Numbered from the stretch's first letter, positions 51,413 through 59,903 are shown. The stretch: 64,000 nucleotides of DNA from DATFRX01 sp035630615 (GCA_035630615.1 DASQKI010000115.1:1-64000); one strand, 5' to 3'. Program-made: numbers and translations. Notes: generated by a model from the sequence alone, not told the origin.

Positions 51413-53061
51413 GACGCACGAGCCGGGGGGAGGGGGACCCGCCAGGCGATGCGGGTGCCGTGCGGCTCGGCACGCTCGACCCGCAACGAGCCGCCGAATG
51501 CCACGGCTCGCTCGCGCAGATTGCGCAGGCCGCTCTGCTTCTCGGTCTCGTGAACGCCGACACCGTCGTCGACGACCTGGGCGAGGACGTCACGATCGGT
51601 CGCGATGAGGGTGATCTCGACGGCCGACGCGTGGGCGTGCTTGGCCACGTTGGACAGCGCCTCGCGCAAAACGGCGAGCAATTGCGAACGCAGTTGGGCG
51701 TCGATGACGGTGTTGATCGGTCCGCGGGTCGAGAGCCGGGGAGCGAAGCCGAGCACCTCGCTGTAGTCGGAAACGAGATTCCGGAGCTCCGCGCGCAGCG
51801 ATGTGGGCGCATGGTGGTGGAGCTCGAAGATCGCCGTGCGCAGGTCGCGAATCGTGGTGTCGAGCTCGCTGACCGCGGTTTCGATCCGGCCTCGCGCGTC
51901 CGGTTGGTCGGTGGCCCGCTGCGCGCCTTGGAGCATCAGGCCGGTGGCGAACAAGCGCTGGATGACGACGTCGTGCAGGTCGCGGGCGATCCGGTCGCGC
52001 TCTTCGAGGACGACGACGGTCTCGCTGTCGACGCGTGCCTGGGCGAGGTCGAGCGCGATCGCTGCCTGGTCGGCGAACGACTCGAGCATGTATTCGTCCT
52101 CGCGCGACGACGTGGCTTTCGGCTCGACCACGAGCAGGATCCCGACCGAGTTGGAGCTGGAGCGGAACGGCACGAGCAGGGCCGACATGACCACTGCCTC
52201 GCCGTTGGAGCCCGTGGGGGCGCGCAGGAGGCCGCGTACGTCGGGAACGGTCGTCGGCAGACCGTCGGTGAGTACGCGGGCCAACGCCGGCTCGTCGGCC
52301 GGCACCATGCGACCACGCAGATCGCCGACCGGGTCGCCGTCGACCTCGTGGATGACGAGCTCGGAGCCGTCCGCGGCGAGCAAGACGCCGGCTCCGTCGC
52401 TTCCGGACAGCTCCCTCGCCCACTTCGCGACGGCCCGGAGAGCATCGTCGCGGTTGGCCCGCTCCAGCAGCATGCGGGTGATGTCGGCGGACGCCTCCAA
52501 CCAACGGCCCCGTCGCTGCGATCGCATGTAGAGGCGAGCGTTTTCGATCGCGACCCCGGCGGCGGCGCCGAGAGCGACAAGAGCCCGCTCGTCGGAGTCG
52601 GCGAACTCGTCGGCCGTCTGCTTGTTCCCCACGTAGAGGATGCCGAAGACCCGGGCGTGGACGAAGACCGGGACGCCGAGGAAGCTCGTGATCGTCGGAT
52701 GATGCGGGGGGAAGCCGTGAGACATCGGGTCGTCGGAGATCCGAGCGATCCGGAGCGCCCGCGGGTGCTTGATCAGCTCGCCCAACAAGCCGAGCCCCCG
52801 TGGATGCTCCCCGATGCGCTTGACCTCGGCGTCGGTCAGTCCGTCGACGATGAGCTCGGTCAGAGAGTCGTCTGGGCCGACGATGCCCAGGGCACCGAAG
52901 CGCGCGGCCGACAGCTCGCGCGCCGCCTCGACGATGCCACGAAGGACCCGCCGTGGATCGACGTCGGACTCGCGACCTTGGGCGGTCTCTGTCAGCGCCT
53001 GCTGAAGCGTTTCGCGCGCCTCGTCGGCGACGTCATCGGTTGGCCGTTGGCCGCCCGCCAT
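51409..53061 (-). CDS. DevS/DosT-type tandem GAF sensor histidine kinase
   Basis: The start is the ATG at MAGGQRPTDDV, with AGAGGAG upstream. Two GAF domains lie at about 55-200 (LRGIVEAARELSAARFGALGIV, SFLGVPVFVHARVFGILYVGNK) and 215-350 (ADGSELVIHEVDGDP, FRSSSNSVGILLVVEPK). HisKA_3 has phosphoacceptor His in RIARDLHDVVIQRLFATGLMLQ, and HATPase_c has LREALSNVAKHAHASAVEI and DDGVGVHETEKQSGLRNLRERA. There are no membrane helices. DevS and DosT bind heme in GAF-A. The leader shows tandem hairpins (separate entry). Confidence 0.87.
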   Translation of the reverse strand: MAGGQRPTDDVADEARETLQQALTETAQGRESDVDPRRVLRGIVEAARELSAARFGALGIVGPDDSLTELIVDGLTDAEVKRIGEHPRGLGLLGELIKHPRALRIARISDDPMSHGFPPHHPTITSFLGVPVFVHARVFGILYVGNKQTADEFADSDERALVALGAAAGVAIENARLYMRSQRRGRWLEASADITRMLLERANRDDALRAVAKWARELSGSDGAGVLLAADGSELVIHEVDGDPVGDLRGRMVPADEPALARVLTDGLPTTVPDVRGLLRAPTGSNGEAVVMSALLVPFRSSSNSVGILLVVEPKATSSREDEYMLESFADQAAIALDLAQARVDSETVVVLEERDRIARDLHDVVIQRLFATGLMLQGAQRATDQPDARGRIETAVSELDTTIRDLRTAIFELHHHAPTSLRAELRNLVSDYSEVLGFAPRLSTRGPINTVIDAQLRSQLLAVLREALSNVAKHAHASAVEITLIATDRDVLAQVVDDGVGVHETEKQSGLRNLRERAVAFGGSLRVERAEPHGTRIAWRVPLPPARAS

Positions 53062-53114
53062 GGTGTCTCCTCTGCCCCGAGACACATCCGTGTGTCTCCT
53101 TCGCCCGAGACACA
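53062..53114 (-). promoter_or_regulatory. Tandem mutually exclusive hairpins over the devS-like RBS
   Basis: Reading toward the start codon there are four alternating arms: TGTGTCTC, GGAGACACA, TGTGTCTC, GGAGACACC. Arms 1:2 and 3:4 form two similar hairpins, and the second hides the ribosome binding site (AGAGGAG). Arms 2:3 instead form an 8-bp stem with a CGGA loop that frees it. The arrangement is a direct duplication of about 28 bp. If a start 57 bp upstream were used, the repeat would be translated instead. Confidence 0.6.
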
Positions 53115-53185
53115 TCACGTTGCCTTATGACGCTGTCGCGCCCAACGCGGGAAAGCGTAGGTCGAAAGACCCGTCCGATCCAGCG

Positions 53186-53208
53186 GGTTGGTCCGTTTCC
53201 GACCAACC
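53186..53208 (-). terminator. Perfect 8-bp stem downstream of the alcohol dehydrogenase gene
   Basis: GGTTGGTC pairs exactly with GACCAACC across a 7-nt loop, about 28-50 bases past the stop of the minus-strand dehydrogenase gene and before the devS-like leader. Likely terminator of the dehydrogenase transcript. Confidence 0.6.
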
Positions 53209-53235
53209 GGTGCCGAGAGGTTGCCGAGAGGCGCT

Positions 53236-54246
53236 TCATTCGGCGGCGATGACGGCCGCTCCGCCGAACGAACCGGCCGCGAGATCGCGCAATGCCCGGT
53301 CCGTCGCGTCGAACGGGTAGCGCGTCGTGTGGACCCGTACGTCCATGCGTGCGGCGATCCGGAGCAACTCCTCGCCGTCACGGCGGGTGTTGGAGGTGAC
53401 GCTGCGCAACGTGCGCTCGTAGAACAGGTGCCGCTCGTAGTCGAGGGGAGGGATCTCGCTCAGATAGATTCCCGCGATCGCCACGGTGCCCCCGCGGCCG
53501 ACTGAATCCAGAGCGACGGGCACGACGTCGCCCGCAGGCGCGAACACGATCGCGGCGTCGAGCCGTCGGGGCGGGATCTCGTGGGACTCGCCGACGAATA
53601 CGGCTCCCATCTCCGAGGCCAGTCGGCGACCGCGTTCGCCTCGTGAGAGCACATAGAGCTCGGCCCCTTCGGCGAGGGCGATCTGGGCGGTGATGTGGGC
53701 GCTGGCGCCGAAGCCGAAGATGCCCAGACGACCCCCTGGCGGCAGCTCGGCCCGGCGCAACGCGCGATAGCCGATGATTCCGGCGCACAGCAGCGGCGCC
53801 GCCTGTTCGTCGTTGTAGCGCTCCGGAATCTCGTACGCATAGGCGGCCGGCAGCGTCGCGTACTCGGCGAAACCTCCGTCGGCGTCCCAACCGGTGTAGC
53901 GGGAGTCAGGGCAGAGGTTCTCCCGACCGGACCGGCACCACGAGCACTGGCCGCAGGTGCCGCGCAGCCAGGCGCCGCCGATCCGCTCGCCGACGGAGAA
54001 CCGGGTTACACCGGCTCCGAGTGCGATGACCTCGCCGACGATCTGGTGGCCCGGCGTGACTCCGGCCCGGCGCGGCGGCAGGTCGCCCTCGACGAGGTGC
54101 AGATCGGTCCTGCAGACGCCGCATGCCCGGACCCGCACGAGAGCCTCGCCACCCGCGGGCTCGGGCCGAGGACGGGTCCCCAGGCGCAATGCCACGTCGT
54201 CGACCGGCGCCGGATTGTCGAAGGTCCAGGCTCGCATGGTCGCCAT
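53236..54246 (-). CDS. Zinc-dependent alcohol dehydrogenase (AdhA/AdhP-like)
   Basis: MDR-family enzyme, 336 residues from MATMRAW. Catalytic zinc ligands sit in RACGVCRTDLH (Cys) and TPGHQIVGEV (His). The structural zinc cysteines are GTCGQCSWCRSGRENLC. The cofactor fold is GGRLGIFGFGASAHITAQIALAEGAELYVLSRG. PLLCAGIIGYRALRRA places it with the YjgB/AdhA-like group that oxidises or reduces a broad set of alcohols and aldehydes with NAD(P). It lies beside the DevR/DevS pair, with DevR-type boxes 256 bp upstream, suggesting membership of that regulon (inference). Confidence 0.88.
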   Translation of the reverse strand: MATMRAWTFDNPAPVDDVALRLGTRPRPEPAGGEALVRVRACGVCRTDLHLVEGDLPPRRAGVTPGHQIVGEVIALGAGVTRFSVGERIGGAWLRGTCGQCSWCRSGRENLCPDSRYTGWDADGGFAEYATLPAAYAYEIPERYNDEQAAPLLCAGIIGYRALRRAELPPGGRLGIFGFGASAHITAQIALAEGAELYVLSRGERGRRLASEMGAVFVGESHEIPPRRLDAAIVFAPAGDVVPVALDSVGRGGTVAIAGIYLSEIPPLDYERHLFYERTLRSVTSNTRRDGEELLRIAARMDVRVHTTRYPFDATDRALRDLAAGSFGGAAVIAAE

Positions 54247-54486
54247 GCCACCAGTGTCGCGCGACCTGGCCGACCGAGCAGTCGCCGAGGACCGGCTCAA
54301 GTACGGCTGGCTACGCCGTCAGACGAGTCAGTGGCCCTCGTCGAAGGGCCGTCCTGGTGCGGGTCGTCGCGAACCTTTGGAGCGAACTCGCATCATGACG
54401 AACCTCCTGCGCGGCAGCGGACACCTCAGCATCGATCGAGGAGCACGCCTGGCGGCAGGGCCATCCGGGTGCGAATACGTGGAACC

Positions 54487-54536
54487 AACGACCCATAAGA
54501 AGGGTCGTTCGGCCCGTAACGTGGGCCGTTCGGCCC
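54487..54536. promoter_or_regulatory. Two tandem DevR/OsdR-type boxes plus overlapping hairpin
   Basis: GGGTCGTTCGGCCC (54502-54515) and GGGCCGTTCGGCCC (54523-54536) both fit the pattern GGGNC-N4-GNCCC of DosR/OsdR sites and are spaced 21 bp, two helical turns. A further arm AACGACCC at 54487 pairs with GGGTCGTT at 54502, so a hairpin is also possible. The block lies between the accD-like stop and the alcohol dehydrogenase gene on the same strand. Terminator and operator readings are both open. Confidence 0.55.
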
Positions 54537-54561
54537 GGCTAGATGAGGGTATTCCGCCGGG

Positions 54562-56016
54562 TCAGAGCGGGATGTTGCCGTGCCGACCGCGAGTAGCCGG
54601 CTCCTGCTGCGCGTCCGCGATCGCCCGAGCGAGCGCCGACCGGGTCGCGTCGGGTTCGATGACCTCGTCGACGACGCCGATCTCGACCGCCTTGTCGACG
54701 CCGCCGGCGATCCGCTCGTGCTCGGCGGCCAGCTCCGCCTCCACGCTCGGCCGGATGTCAGGATCGACCTCGGCGAGCTTCCGGCGATGCAGGACGCGCA
54801 CCGCGGCGACTGCGCCCATGACCGCCACGACGGCCGTCGGCCAGGCGAAGACACGAGTCGCGCCGACCGACCGCGAGTTCATCGCGATGTAGGCGCCGCC
54901 GTAGTCCTTGCGGGTGATCAGCGTGACCCGAGGCACCGACGCCTCGGCAAACGCGTGCAGCAGCTTGGCACCGCGCCGGACGACACCGTCCCACTCCTGA
55001 CCGACGCCCGGCAGGTAGCCCGGGGTGTCGACCACGACGACCAGGGGCACCCCGAACGCGTCGCACATCCGCACGAACCGCGCCGCCTTCTCGGCCGACA
55101 GCGAGTCGAGACAGCCACCCAACCGCAGCGGGTTGTTGGCGATGACGCCCACGGTCCGGCCACCGAACCGGCCGAGCGTCGTCGTGATGTTCGGCGCCCA
55201 GCGGGGATGCAACTCGAGTGCGGTGCCCTCGTCGAGCAGCGCTTCGACCAGCGGGTGCACGTCGTAGGCGCGCCTTGTCGACTCGGGTAGTGCCTCGCCG
55301 AGGTCGACGTCGGCCACCGTCGCGGGGTCGAGTCGGCCCTGGTCACCGAGCAGGGACGTGATTCGGCGAGCCTCCATGAGGGCGTCGGCCTCGGAGTCGG
55401 CGAGCACGTGCACCACGCCGGATCGGCGGCCGTGCGGCTCGGGTCCGCCCAGGCGCAGCATGTCGACGTCCTCGCCAGTGACCGAGCGGACGACGTCGGG
55501 GCCGGTGACGAAGATGCGTCCCTCCGGCCCGAGTACGACGACATCAGTCAGCGCCGGCCCGTAGGCGGCGCCGCCAGCGGCCGGTCCGAGCACGACGCTG
55601 ATCTGGGGGATGTGGCCGGACGCCAGCGTCATGGCGTTGAAGATCCGGCCGACGGCATGCAGGCTCAAGACCCCTTCGGCGAGCCGGGCCCCACCCGAGT
55701 GCCACAGGCCGACGATCGGAGCGTCGTCGGACACGGCCCGCTCGTACGCCTGGACGACGACCTGACACCCTCGGTCGCCCATGGCGCCGCCCATGACGGT
55801 GGCGTCGGAGCAAAACGCCACGGTGTGGGTGCCATCCACACGGCCGATCGCGGCGAGCATGCCGGAGTCGTCGTCTGGCGTGATGAGCTCGAGCGTGCCC
55901 TCGTCGAAGAACGCCGCGAGGCGCTTGTTGGGATTGCGGGGGTCCTGCTCGCGAGGCAGCTTGGGCCGCTTCGCCACGGGAGGGGCGGTGGTCGCTTCGG
56001 GGCGGGTAGTCGTCAT
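54562..56016 (-). CDS. Acyl-CoA carboxylase carboxyltransferase (beta) subunit
   Basis: The ATG with GAGGAG upstream gives 484 residues. Both halves of the crotonase-like carboxyltransferase are present. The N-domain has FCSDATVMGGAMGDRGCQVVVQAYERAV, GLWHSGGARLAEGV and LGPAAGGAAYGPALTDVVV. The C-domain has GVIANNPLRLGGCLDSLSAEKAARFVRMCDAFGVPLVVVVDTPGYLPGVGQEWDGVVRRGAKLLHAFAEA. It resembles AccD/PccB proteins that carboxylate acetyl- or propionyl-CoA to supply FAS with malonyl-CoA. It is the last gene of the fab operon, 29 bp after fabF. The biotinylated alpha subunit is not in the window. Confidence 0.92.
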   Translation of the reverse strand: MTTTRPEATTAPPVAKRPKLPREQDPRNPNKRLAAFFDEGTLELITPDDDSGMLAAIGRVDGTHTVAFCSDATVMGGAMGDRGCQVVVQAYERAVSDDAPIVGLWHSGGARLAEGVLSLHAVGRIFNAMTLASGHIPQISVVLGPAAGGAAYGPALTDVVVLGPEGRIFVTGPDVVRSVTGEDVDMLRLGGPEPHGRRSGVVHVLADSEADALMEARRITSLLGDQGRLDPATVADVDLGEALPESTRRAYDVHPLVEALLDEGTALELHPRWAPNITTTLGRFGGRTVGVIANNPLRLGGCLDSLSAEKAARFVRMCDAFGVPLVVVVDTPGYLPGVGQEWDGVVRRGAKLLHAFAEASVPRVTLITRKDYGGAYIAMNSRSVGATRVFAWPTAVVAVMGAVAAVRVLHRRKLAEVDPDIRPSVEAELAAEHERIAGGVDKAVEIGVVDEVIEPDATRSALARAIADAQQEPATRGRHGNIPL

Positions 56017-56045
56017 GGGGACTCCTCGGACTCGGGGCGTGTGCC

Positions 56046-57284
56046 CTAGGCCGTTCGGAAGGCCACGGCGACGTTGTGGCCGCCGAAGCCGAATGAGTTG
56101 TTCAGCGCTGCCAGATCGCCTTGGGGCAGTTCTCGTACCGACGTCGCGATGTCCAGATCGATGGCGTCGTCGAGCTTGTCGAGGTTGATCGTGGCCGGCA
56201 CCTGACGGTGATGCAGCGTGAGTATCGTCGCGATGGATTCGAACGCCCCGGCGGCGCCGAGCAGGTGCCCCGACATCGACTTGGTTCCCGTGACCACGAT
56301 CGAGTCGGCGGCGTCGCCGAGCGCGGATCGGATCGCGAGCGCCTCGGCGATGTCGCCCTGGGGCGTCGATGTTGCGTGGGCGTTGATGTGGGCGACATCG
56401 CTCGGGGCGAGGTCCGACTCGGCGAGGGCCCGGCGCATCGCCAGACTGGCGCCGTGGCCGTCCGGCTGCGGTTGGGCGATGTCGTGACTGTCGGCGCTGA
56501 TGCCGGCGCCAGCCACATCGGCGTAGACCCGCGCGCCGCGAGCGGCGGCATGGGCCTCGGACTCGATGACGAGCACCGCGGCGCCCTCGCCCAGGACGAA
56601 ACCGTCTCGGTCGACGTCCCACGGCCGCGAGGCGCGTTCGGGCTCGTCGTTGCGCTTGGACAGCGCCATCATTTGGCCGAAGGCCGCCATCGGCAGCGCG
56701 ATCACCGAGGCTTCGGTGCCGCCGACCACGACGACGTCGGCCCGGCCGAGCCGGATCATGTCGACGCCGAGGCTGATGCCTTCGTTGCCGGAGGCACATG
56801 CCGACACAGGCGTGTGCACTCCGGCCTTGGCGCCGAGCATGAGTCCGACGTTGGCCGCGGGGGAGTTGGCCATCAACATCGGGACCGCGAGCGGCGATAC
56901 GCGTCGCGGGCCCTTCTCCTTGAGCGCGTCGTAGTTGGCGAGAAGGGTCTGCACTCCGCCGATGCCGGTCGCGATGGCGACGCCGAGGCGCTCGGCGTCG
57001 ACGTCCGCGTCGGCGAGTCCGGCGTCGGCCCAGGCCTGCTGGGCGGCGACCACGGCGAACTGCGCCGCTCGGTCCAGCCGGCGAGCCTTGACCCGCTCGA
57101 GGACCTCGGTCGGCTCGACAGCCGCCTGTCCGGCGATCTGTACCGGCAGCTGCTGAGCCCACTCGTGCTTGAGCGTGCTGACGCCGGACCGACCGTCGAG
57201 CAGGCCCTGCCACGACGACTCGACGTCACCGCCGAGCGGCGACGTGGTGCCGAGCCCGGTGACGACGACTCGGGTCGAACTCAT
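56046..57284 (-). CDS. fabF: 3-oxoacyl-ACP synthase II (KAS II)
   Basis: Thiolase-fold condensing enzyme, 412 residues. Active-site Cys163 in TPVSACASG, histidines in INAHATSTPQGD and SMSGHLLGAAGAFE, and the conserved Lys of TGTKSMSGH. VVVTGLGTTSPLG at the start and LNNSFGFGGHNVAV at the end are diagnostic. It elongates acyl-ACP with malonyl-ACP. It is separated from acpP by a strong hairpin and followed by accD. Confidence 0.95.
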   Translation of the reverse strand: MSSTRVVVTGLGTTSPLGGDVESSWQGLLDGRSGVSTLKHEWAQQLPVQIAGQAAVEPTEVLERVKARRLDRAAQFAVVAAQQAWADAGLADADVDAERLGVAIATGIGGVQTLLANYDALKEKGPRRVSPLAVPMLMANSPAANVGLMLGAKAGVHTPVSACASGNEGISLGVDMIRLGRADVVVVGGTEASVIALPMAAFGQMMALSKRNDEPERASRPWDVDRDGFVLGEGAAVLVIESEAHAAARGARVYADVAGAGISADSHDIAQPQPDGHGASLAMRRALAESDLAPSDVAHINAHATSTPQGDIAEALAIRSALGDAADSIVVTGTKSMSGHLLGAAGAFESIATILTLHHRQVPATINLDKLDDAIDLDIATSVRELPQGDLAALNNSFGFGGHNVAVAFRTA

Positions 57285-57315
57285 GGTTCCCTCACCTACC
57301 TTCCGCGAAGGAGTC

Positions 57316-57355
57316 GTCAGCCGCTATTCGCCCTTGGGCACGAATAGCGGCTGAC
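57316..57355 (-). terminator. Perfect 15-bp hairpin between acpP and fabF
   Basis: GTCAGCCGCTATTCG recurs as exact reverse complement after a 10-nt loop that itself holds CCC and GGG. It begins 6 bp after the acpP stop and ends 31 bp before the fabF ATG. No U-run follows. It may partly terminate transcription or protect the acpP 3' end so that acyl carrier protein is made in excess. Confidence 0.75.
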
Positions 57356-57361
57356 AGCTCG

Positions 57362-57607
57362 TCAAGATTGGGCGCGTTCGATGTAGGCGACCGCGTCGCC
57401 GACCGTCTTGAGGTTCTTGACCTCGTCGTCGGGGATCTTGACGTCGAACTTCTCTTCGGCCGCGACCACGACCTCCACCATCGACAGCGAGTCGACGTCG
57501 AGGTCGTCGGTGAAGGACTTGTCGATCTGGACGTCGTCGGTAGGGATCCCGGCGACCTCGTTGACGATCTCGGCGAGGTTCGCGCGAATCTCTTCGCTGG
57601 TGGCCAT
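57362..57607 (-). CDS. acpP: Acyl carrier protein
   Basis: The start used is MATSEEIRANLAEIV (81 residues), with GGAGAG upstream. The phosphopantetheine serine lies in DDLDVDSLSMVEVV (Ser40). The remaining helices (FDVKIPDDEVKNLKTVGDAVAYIE) are standard. It carries acyl intermediates for the FAS-II enzymes encoded around it. A strong hairpin follows the gene. Confidence 0.95.
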   Translation of the reverse strand: MATSEEIRANLAEIVNEVAGIPTDDVQIDKSFTDDLDVDSLSMVEVVVAAEEKFDVKIPDDEVKNLKTVGDAVAYIERAQS

Positions 57608-57661
57608 CTGGCTCTCCATTTCATTACGCTTGCGGTTGATGTAGGTAGTAGGTCCTGAATC

Positions 57662-58645
57662 CTATGGAACTGTGACGACTTGGGCGGCGTAGACCAGGCC
57701 GGCGCCGAAGGCGACCAACAGGGCCTTGTCGCCGGAGGAGATAGTGCCCTCGTCGAGCATCCGCTCCATCGCGAGCGGGATCGATGCGGCCGAGGTGTTG
57801 CCCTGGTCCGCGATGTCGCGTGCGATCGCCACCCGCTCGGGCAGCTTCAACGTACGAGCCATCGCGTCGGTGATGCGCATGTTGGCCTGGTGCGGGATGA
57901 AGGCGTCGAGGTCGTCGACGCCGATCCCGGCCGCGTCGAGCGTCTGATGGCAGACCTTCGCCACGTCGAACGACGCCCAGCGAAACACGGAGTTGCCCTC
58001 CATGCGCAGGTGCGGCCACTCGGGCTTGTCGGCCTCGAAGACCTGATCCCAGCCCTCCTCCTGGCGAATCAGGTTGTATTTCGAGCCGTCCGATCCCCAA
58101 ACGACGGGGGAGATGCCCGACTCCTCGGACGGGCCGACGACGGCCGCACCGGCGCCGTCGGCGAACAAGAATGCGGTCCCGCGGTCTTCGAAGTCGGTCA
58201 GGTCGGTGAGGCGCTCGACGCCAATCACGAGGACGTACGTGGCGGTGCCGCCCCGGATCATGTCGGACGCGAGGGCTACTCCGTAGCAGAAGCCGGCGCA
58301 GGCGGCCGAAATGTCGAAGGCTGCGGCCGGCGTCGCCCCGAGCTCCTCGGCGATCTGGGTCGCGACGGCCGGCGTCTGCAGCATGTGGGAGACCGTCGCC
58401 ACGATCACGCAGTCGAGCTGTTCCGGGCGTACTCCGGACCGCTCCAGCGCCGTCTCGGCGGCGGCCCGCGACATCATCGGCACGGTCTCGTCCGGGGCCG
58501 CTACCCGCCGGGTCTTGATGCCCGAGCGGGTCTGGATCCACTCGTCGCTGGACTCGATGCGCTCAATGATGTCGGCGTTCGGCACGACCTTGCGGGGGCG
58601 GTAGCCGCCGATGCCGAGGAGTGCGGTGTTGGTCGCGCCGGTCAT
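57662..58645 (-). CDS. fabH: 3-oxoacyl-ACP synthase III (KAS III)
   Basis: 327 residues, ATG preceded by a purine-rich GAGGGGG. Catalytic Cys116 is in DISAACAGFCYG, His in DAFIPHQANMRI and Asn in ADQGNTSAASIPLAMERML. Start motif GIGGYRPRKVVPNADI and DEWIQTRSGIKTRRVA are typical. It primes chains by condensing an acyl-CoA with malonyl-ACP; the starter preference (straight or branched) cannot be read here. Confidence 0.95.
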   Translation of the reverse strand: MTGATNTALLGIGGYRPRKVVPNADIIERIESSDEWIQTRSGIKTRRVAAPDETVPMMSRAAAETALERSGVRPEQLDCVIVATVSHMLQTPAVATQIAEELGATPAAAFDISAACAGFCYGVALASDMIRGGTATYVLVIGVERLTDLTDFEDRGTAFLFADGAGAAVVGPSEESGISPVVWGSDGSKYNLIRQEEGWDQVFEADKPEWPHLRMEGNSVFRWASFDVAKVCHQTLDAAGIGVDDLDAFIPHQANMRITDAMARTLKLPERVAIARDIADQGNTSAASIPLAMERMLDEGTISSGDKALLVAFGAGLVYAAQVVTVP

Positions 58646-58718
58646 GAGGCCCCCTCGCTGGCGCTCGGCGGCCTCGTGACCAAGGGTGCTGCGTTGAATT
58701 GTTCGCTCGCAAGCTCGC

Positions 58719-59903
58719 TCACGTGATGGCCTCCGGGTGCAGTCGGACCAGCGGCTGGCCGGGCCCGACCAGGTCGCCGTCTTCCACCAGCCACTCGACG
58801 ATCGTGCCGCCGTGCGGCGCGACGACCGGAATCTCGTCTCGCAGGCTGTGTATTGCACCGACCTGCTGGCCAGCCGTCAGCGCGTCGCCGTCGCGGGCCT
58901 CGCCGGCCATGCGGAACGTTCCCTTCGCCGGCGCGACAAGCAGCCGCCAGGTCGGCGCCGTGTCGAGGGGCGACGCCGAGGCGTGCTTGGCGACGAAGTC
59001 CTTGGCGTCGTCGAGCTGGTCCGGCGTCTTGAGGGCGAACGTCTCGACGTCTTTCATGGCGCGACGGGCGATGCCGGTGAGCGTGCCGGCCGGCGGCATC
59101 TCCAGCATGCCGGTGACGCCGAGGTCGAGCATCGTCTGCATGCACAGATCCCACCGGACCGGGCTCGCGACCTGCGACACGATGCGCTTGAGGACCTCGC
59201 GACCCTGGTGGACCACGTGGCCGTCGCGGTTGGAGATCAGCCGGGTACGGGCGTCGTGCGTCGACACGGCCTGGGCCAGTGTGCCGAGCCGGCCGACCGC
59301 GGGTTGCATGTGCTCGGTGTGAAAGGCCCCGGCCACCGACAGGGGGATGAGACGGGCCTTGGCCGGCGGATCGTCCGCGAATGCCGCGAGCTGTTCGGTG
59401 GTGCCGGCGACGACCACTTGGCCCGGCCCGTTGTCGTTGGCGGCGGTCAGGCCGTGGGCGTCGATCTTGGCGAGTACGTCGTCCCGGTCGCCGCCGAGGA
59501 CGGCCGTCATCGACGTCGGCGTACGCGCGGCGGCTTCGGCCATCGCGGCGCCGCGCTCGCGGATCAGGACCATCGCCTGCTCGGCGGTGATGACGCCGAC
59601 GCCGGCGGCCGCGGTGATCTCACCGACGCTGTGGCCGCTCGCGGCGCCGATCGCCGAGAATCCGTCGGCCGGATGCGGGAAGAGCGCAAGCGCCGCGACC
59701 AGCCCGGAGGAGACCAGCAGCGGTTGCGCGATCGCGGTGTCGCGAATCGTCTCCTGGTCGGCCTTCGTGCCGTAGTGCTCGAGGTCGATACCGGCGACGA
59801 CCGACAGCCAGTGCAGCCGAGCGGCGAAGGTCGGATCCTCCACCCAGGGCGCGAGGAATCCGGGGGTCTGGGCACCTTGGCCTGGGGCGACGATCACGAG
59901 CAC
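58719..59903 (-). CDS. fabD: Malonyl-CoA:ACP transacylase fused to a biotinyl-like domain
   Basis: Residues 1-300 are a FabD acyltransferase: IVAPGQGAQ, nucleophile in SGHSVGEITAA (Ser92), malonyl-binding Arg region RERGAAM and catalytic His195 in GAFHTEHM. After a linker, residues 317-394 read TWRLLVAPAKGTF, then APHGGTIVEWLVEDGDLVGPGQPLVRL, the barrel-sandwich hybrid fold of biotinyl/lipoyl carriers. The position of EAMKM reads HSLRD, so the lysine that would be biotinylated is missing. GTG start; a GTG six bases on is an alternative. First gene of the fab operon, 73 bp before fabH. Confidence 0.9.
   Translation of the reverse strand: MLVIVAPGQGAQTPGFLAPWVEDPTFAARLHWLSVVAGIDLEHYGTKADQETIRDTAIAQPLLVSSGLVAALALFPHPADGFSAIGAASGHSVGEITAAAGVGVITAEQAMVLIRERGAAMAEAAARTPTSMTAVLGGDRDDVLAKIDAHGLTAANDNGPGQVVVAGTTEQLAAFADDPPAKARLIPLSVAGAFHTEHMQPAVGRLGTLAQAVSTHDARTRLISNRDGHVVHQGREVLKRIVSQVASPVRWDLCMQTMLDLGVTGMLEMPPAGTLTGIARRAMKDVETFALKTPDQLDDAKDFVAKHASASPLDTAPTWRLLVAPAKGTFRMAGEARDGDALTAGQQVGAIHSLRDEIPVVAPHGGTIVEWLVEDGDLVGPGQPLVRLHPEAIT

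Noticed and set aside
53062..53118. Devs-like protein starting 57 bases upstream
   Set aside because: The extra residues would be encoded wholly by the hairpin repeat, and the proximal ATG has a good RBS. Kept only as an alternative.
51460..53130. Long plus-strand open frame opposite the devS-like gene
   Set aside because: Antisense shadow of a histidine kinase with recognisable domains on the minus strand.
56017..57213. Open frame continuing upstream of the accD-like start through the fabF gene
   Set aside because: It is an Arg-rich shadow of fabF in another frame. The carboxyltransferase has a good ATG and RBS at 56016 and no homology before it.
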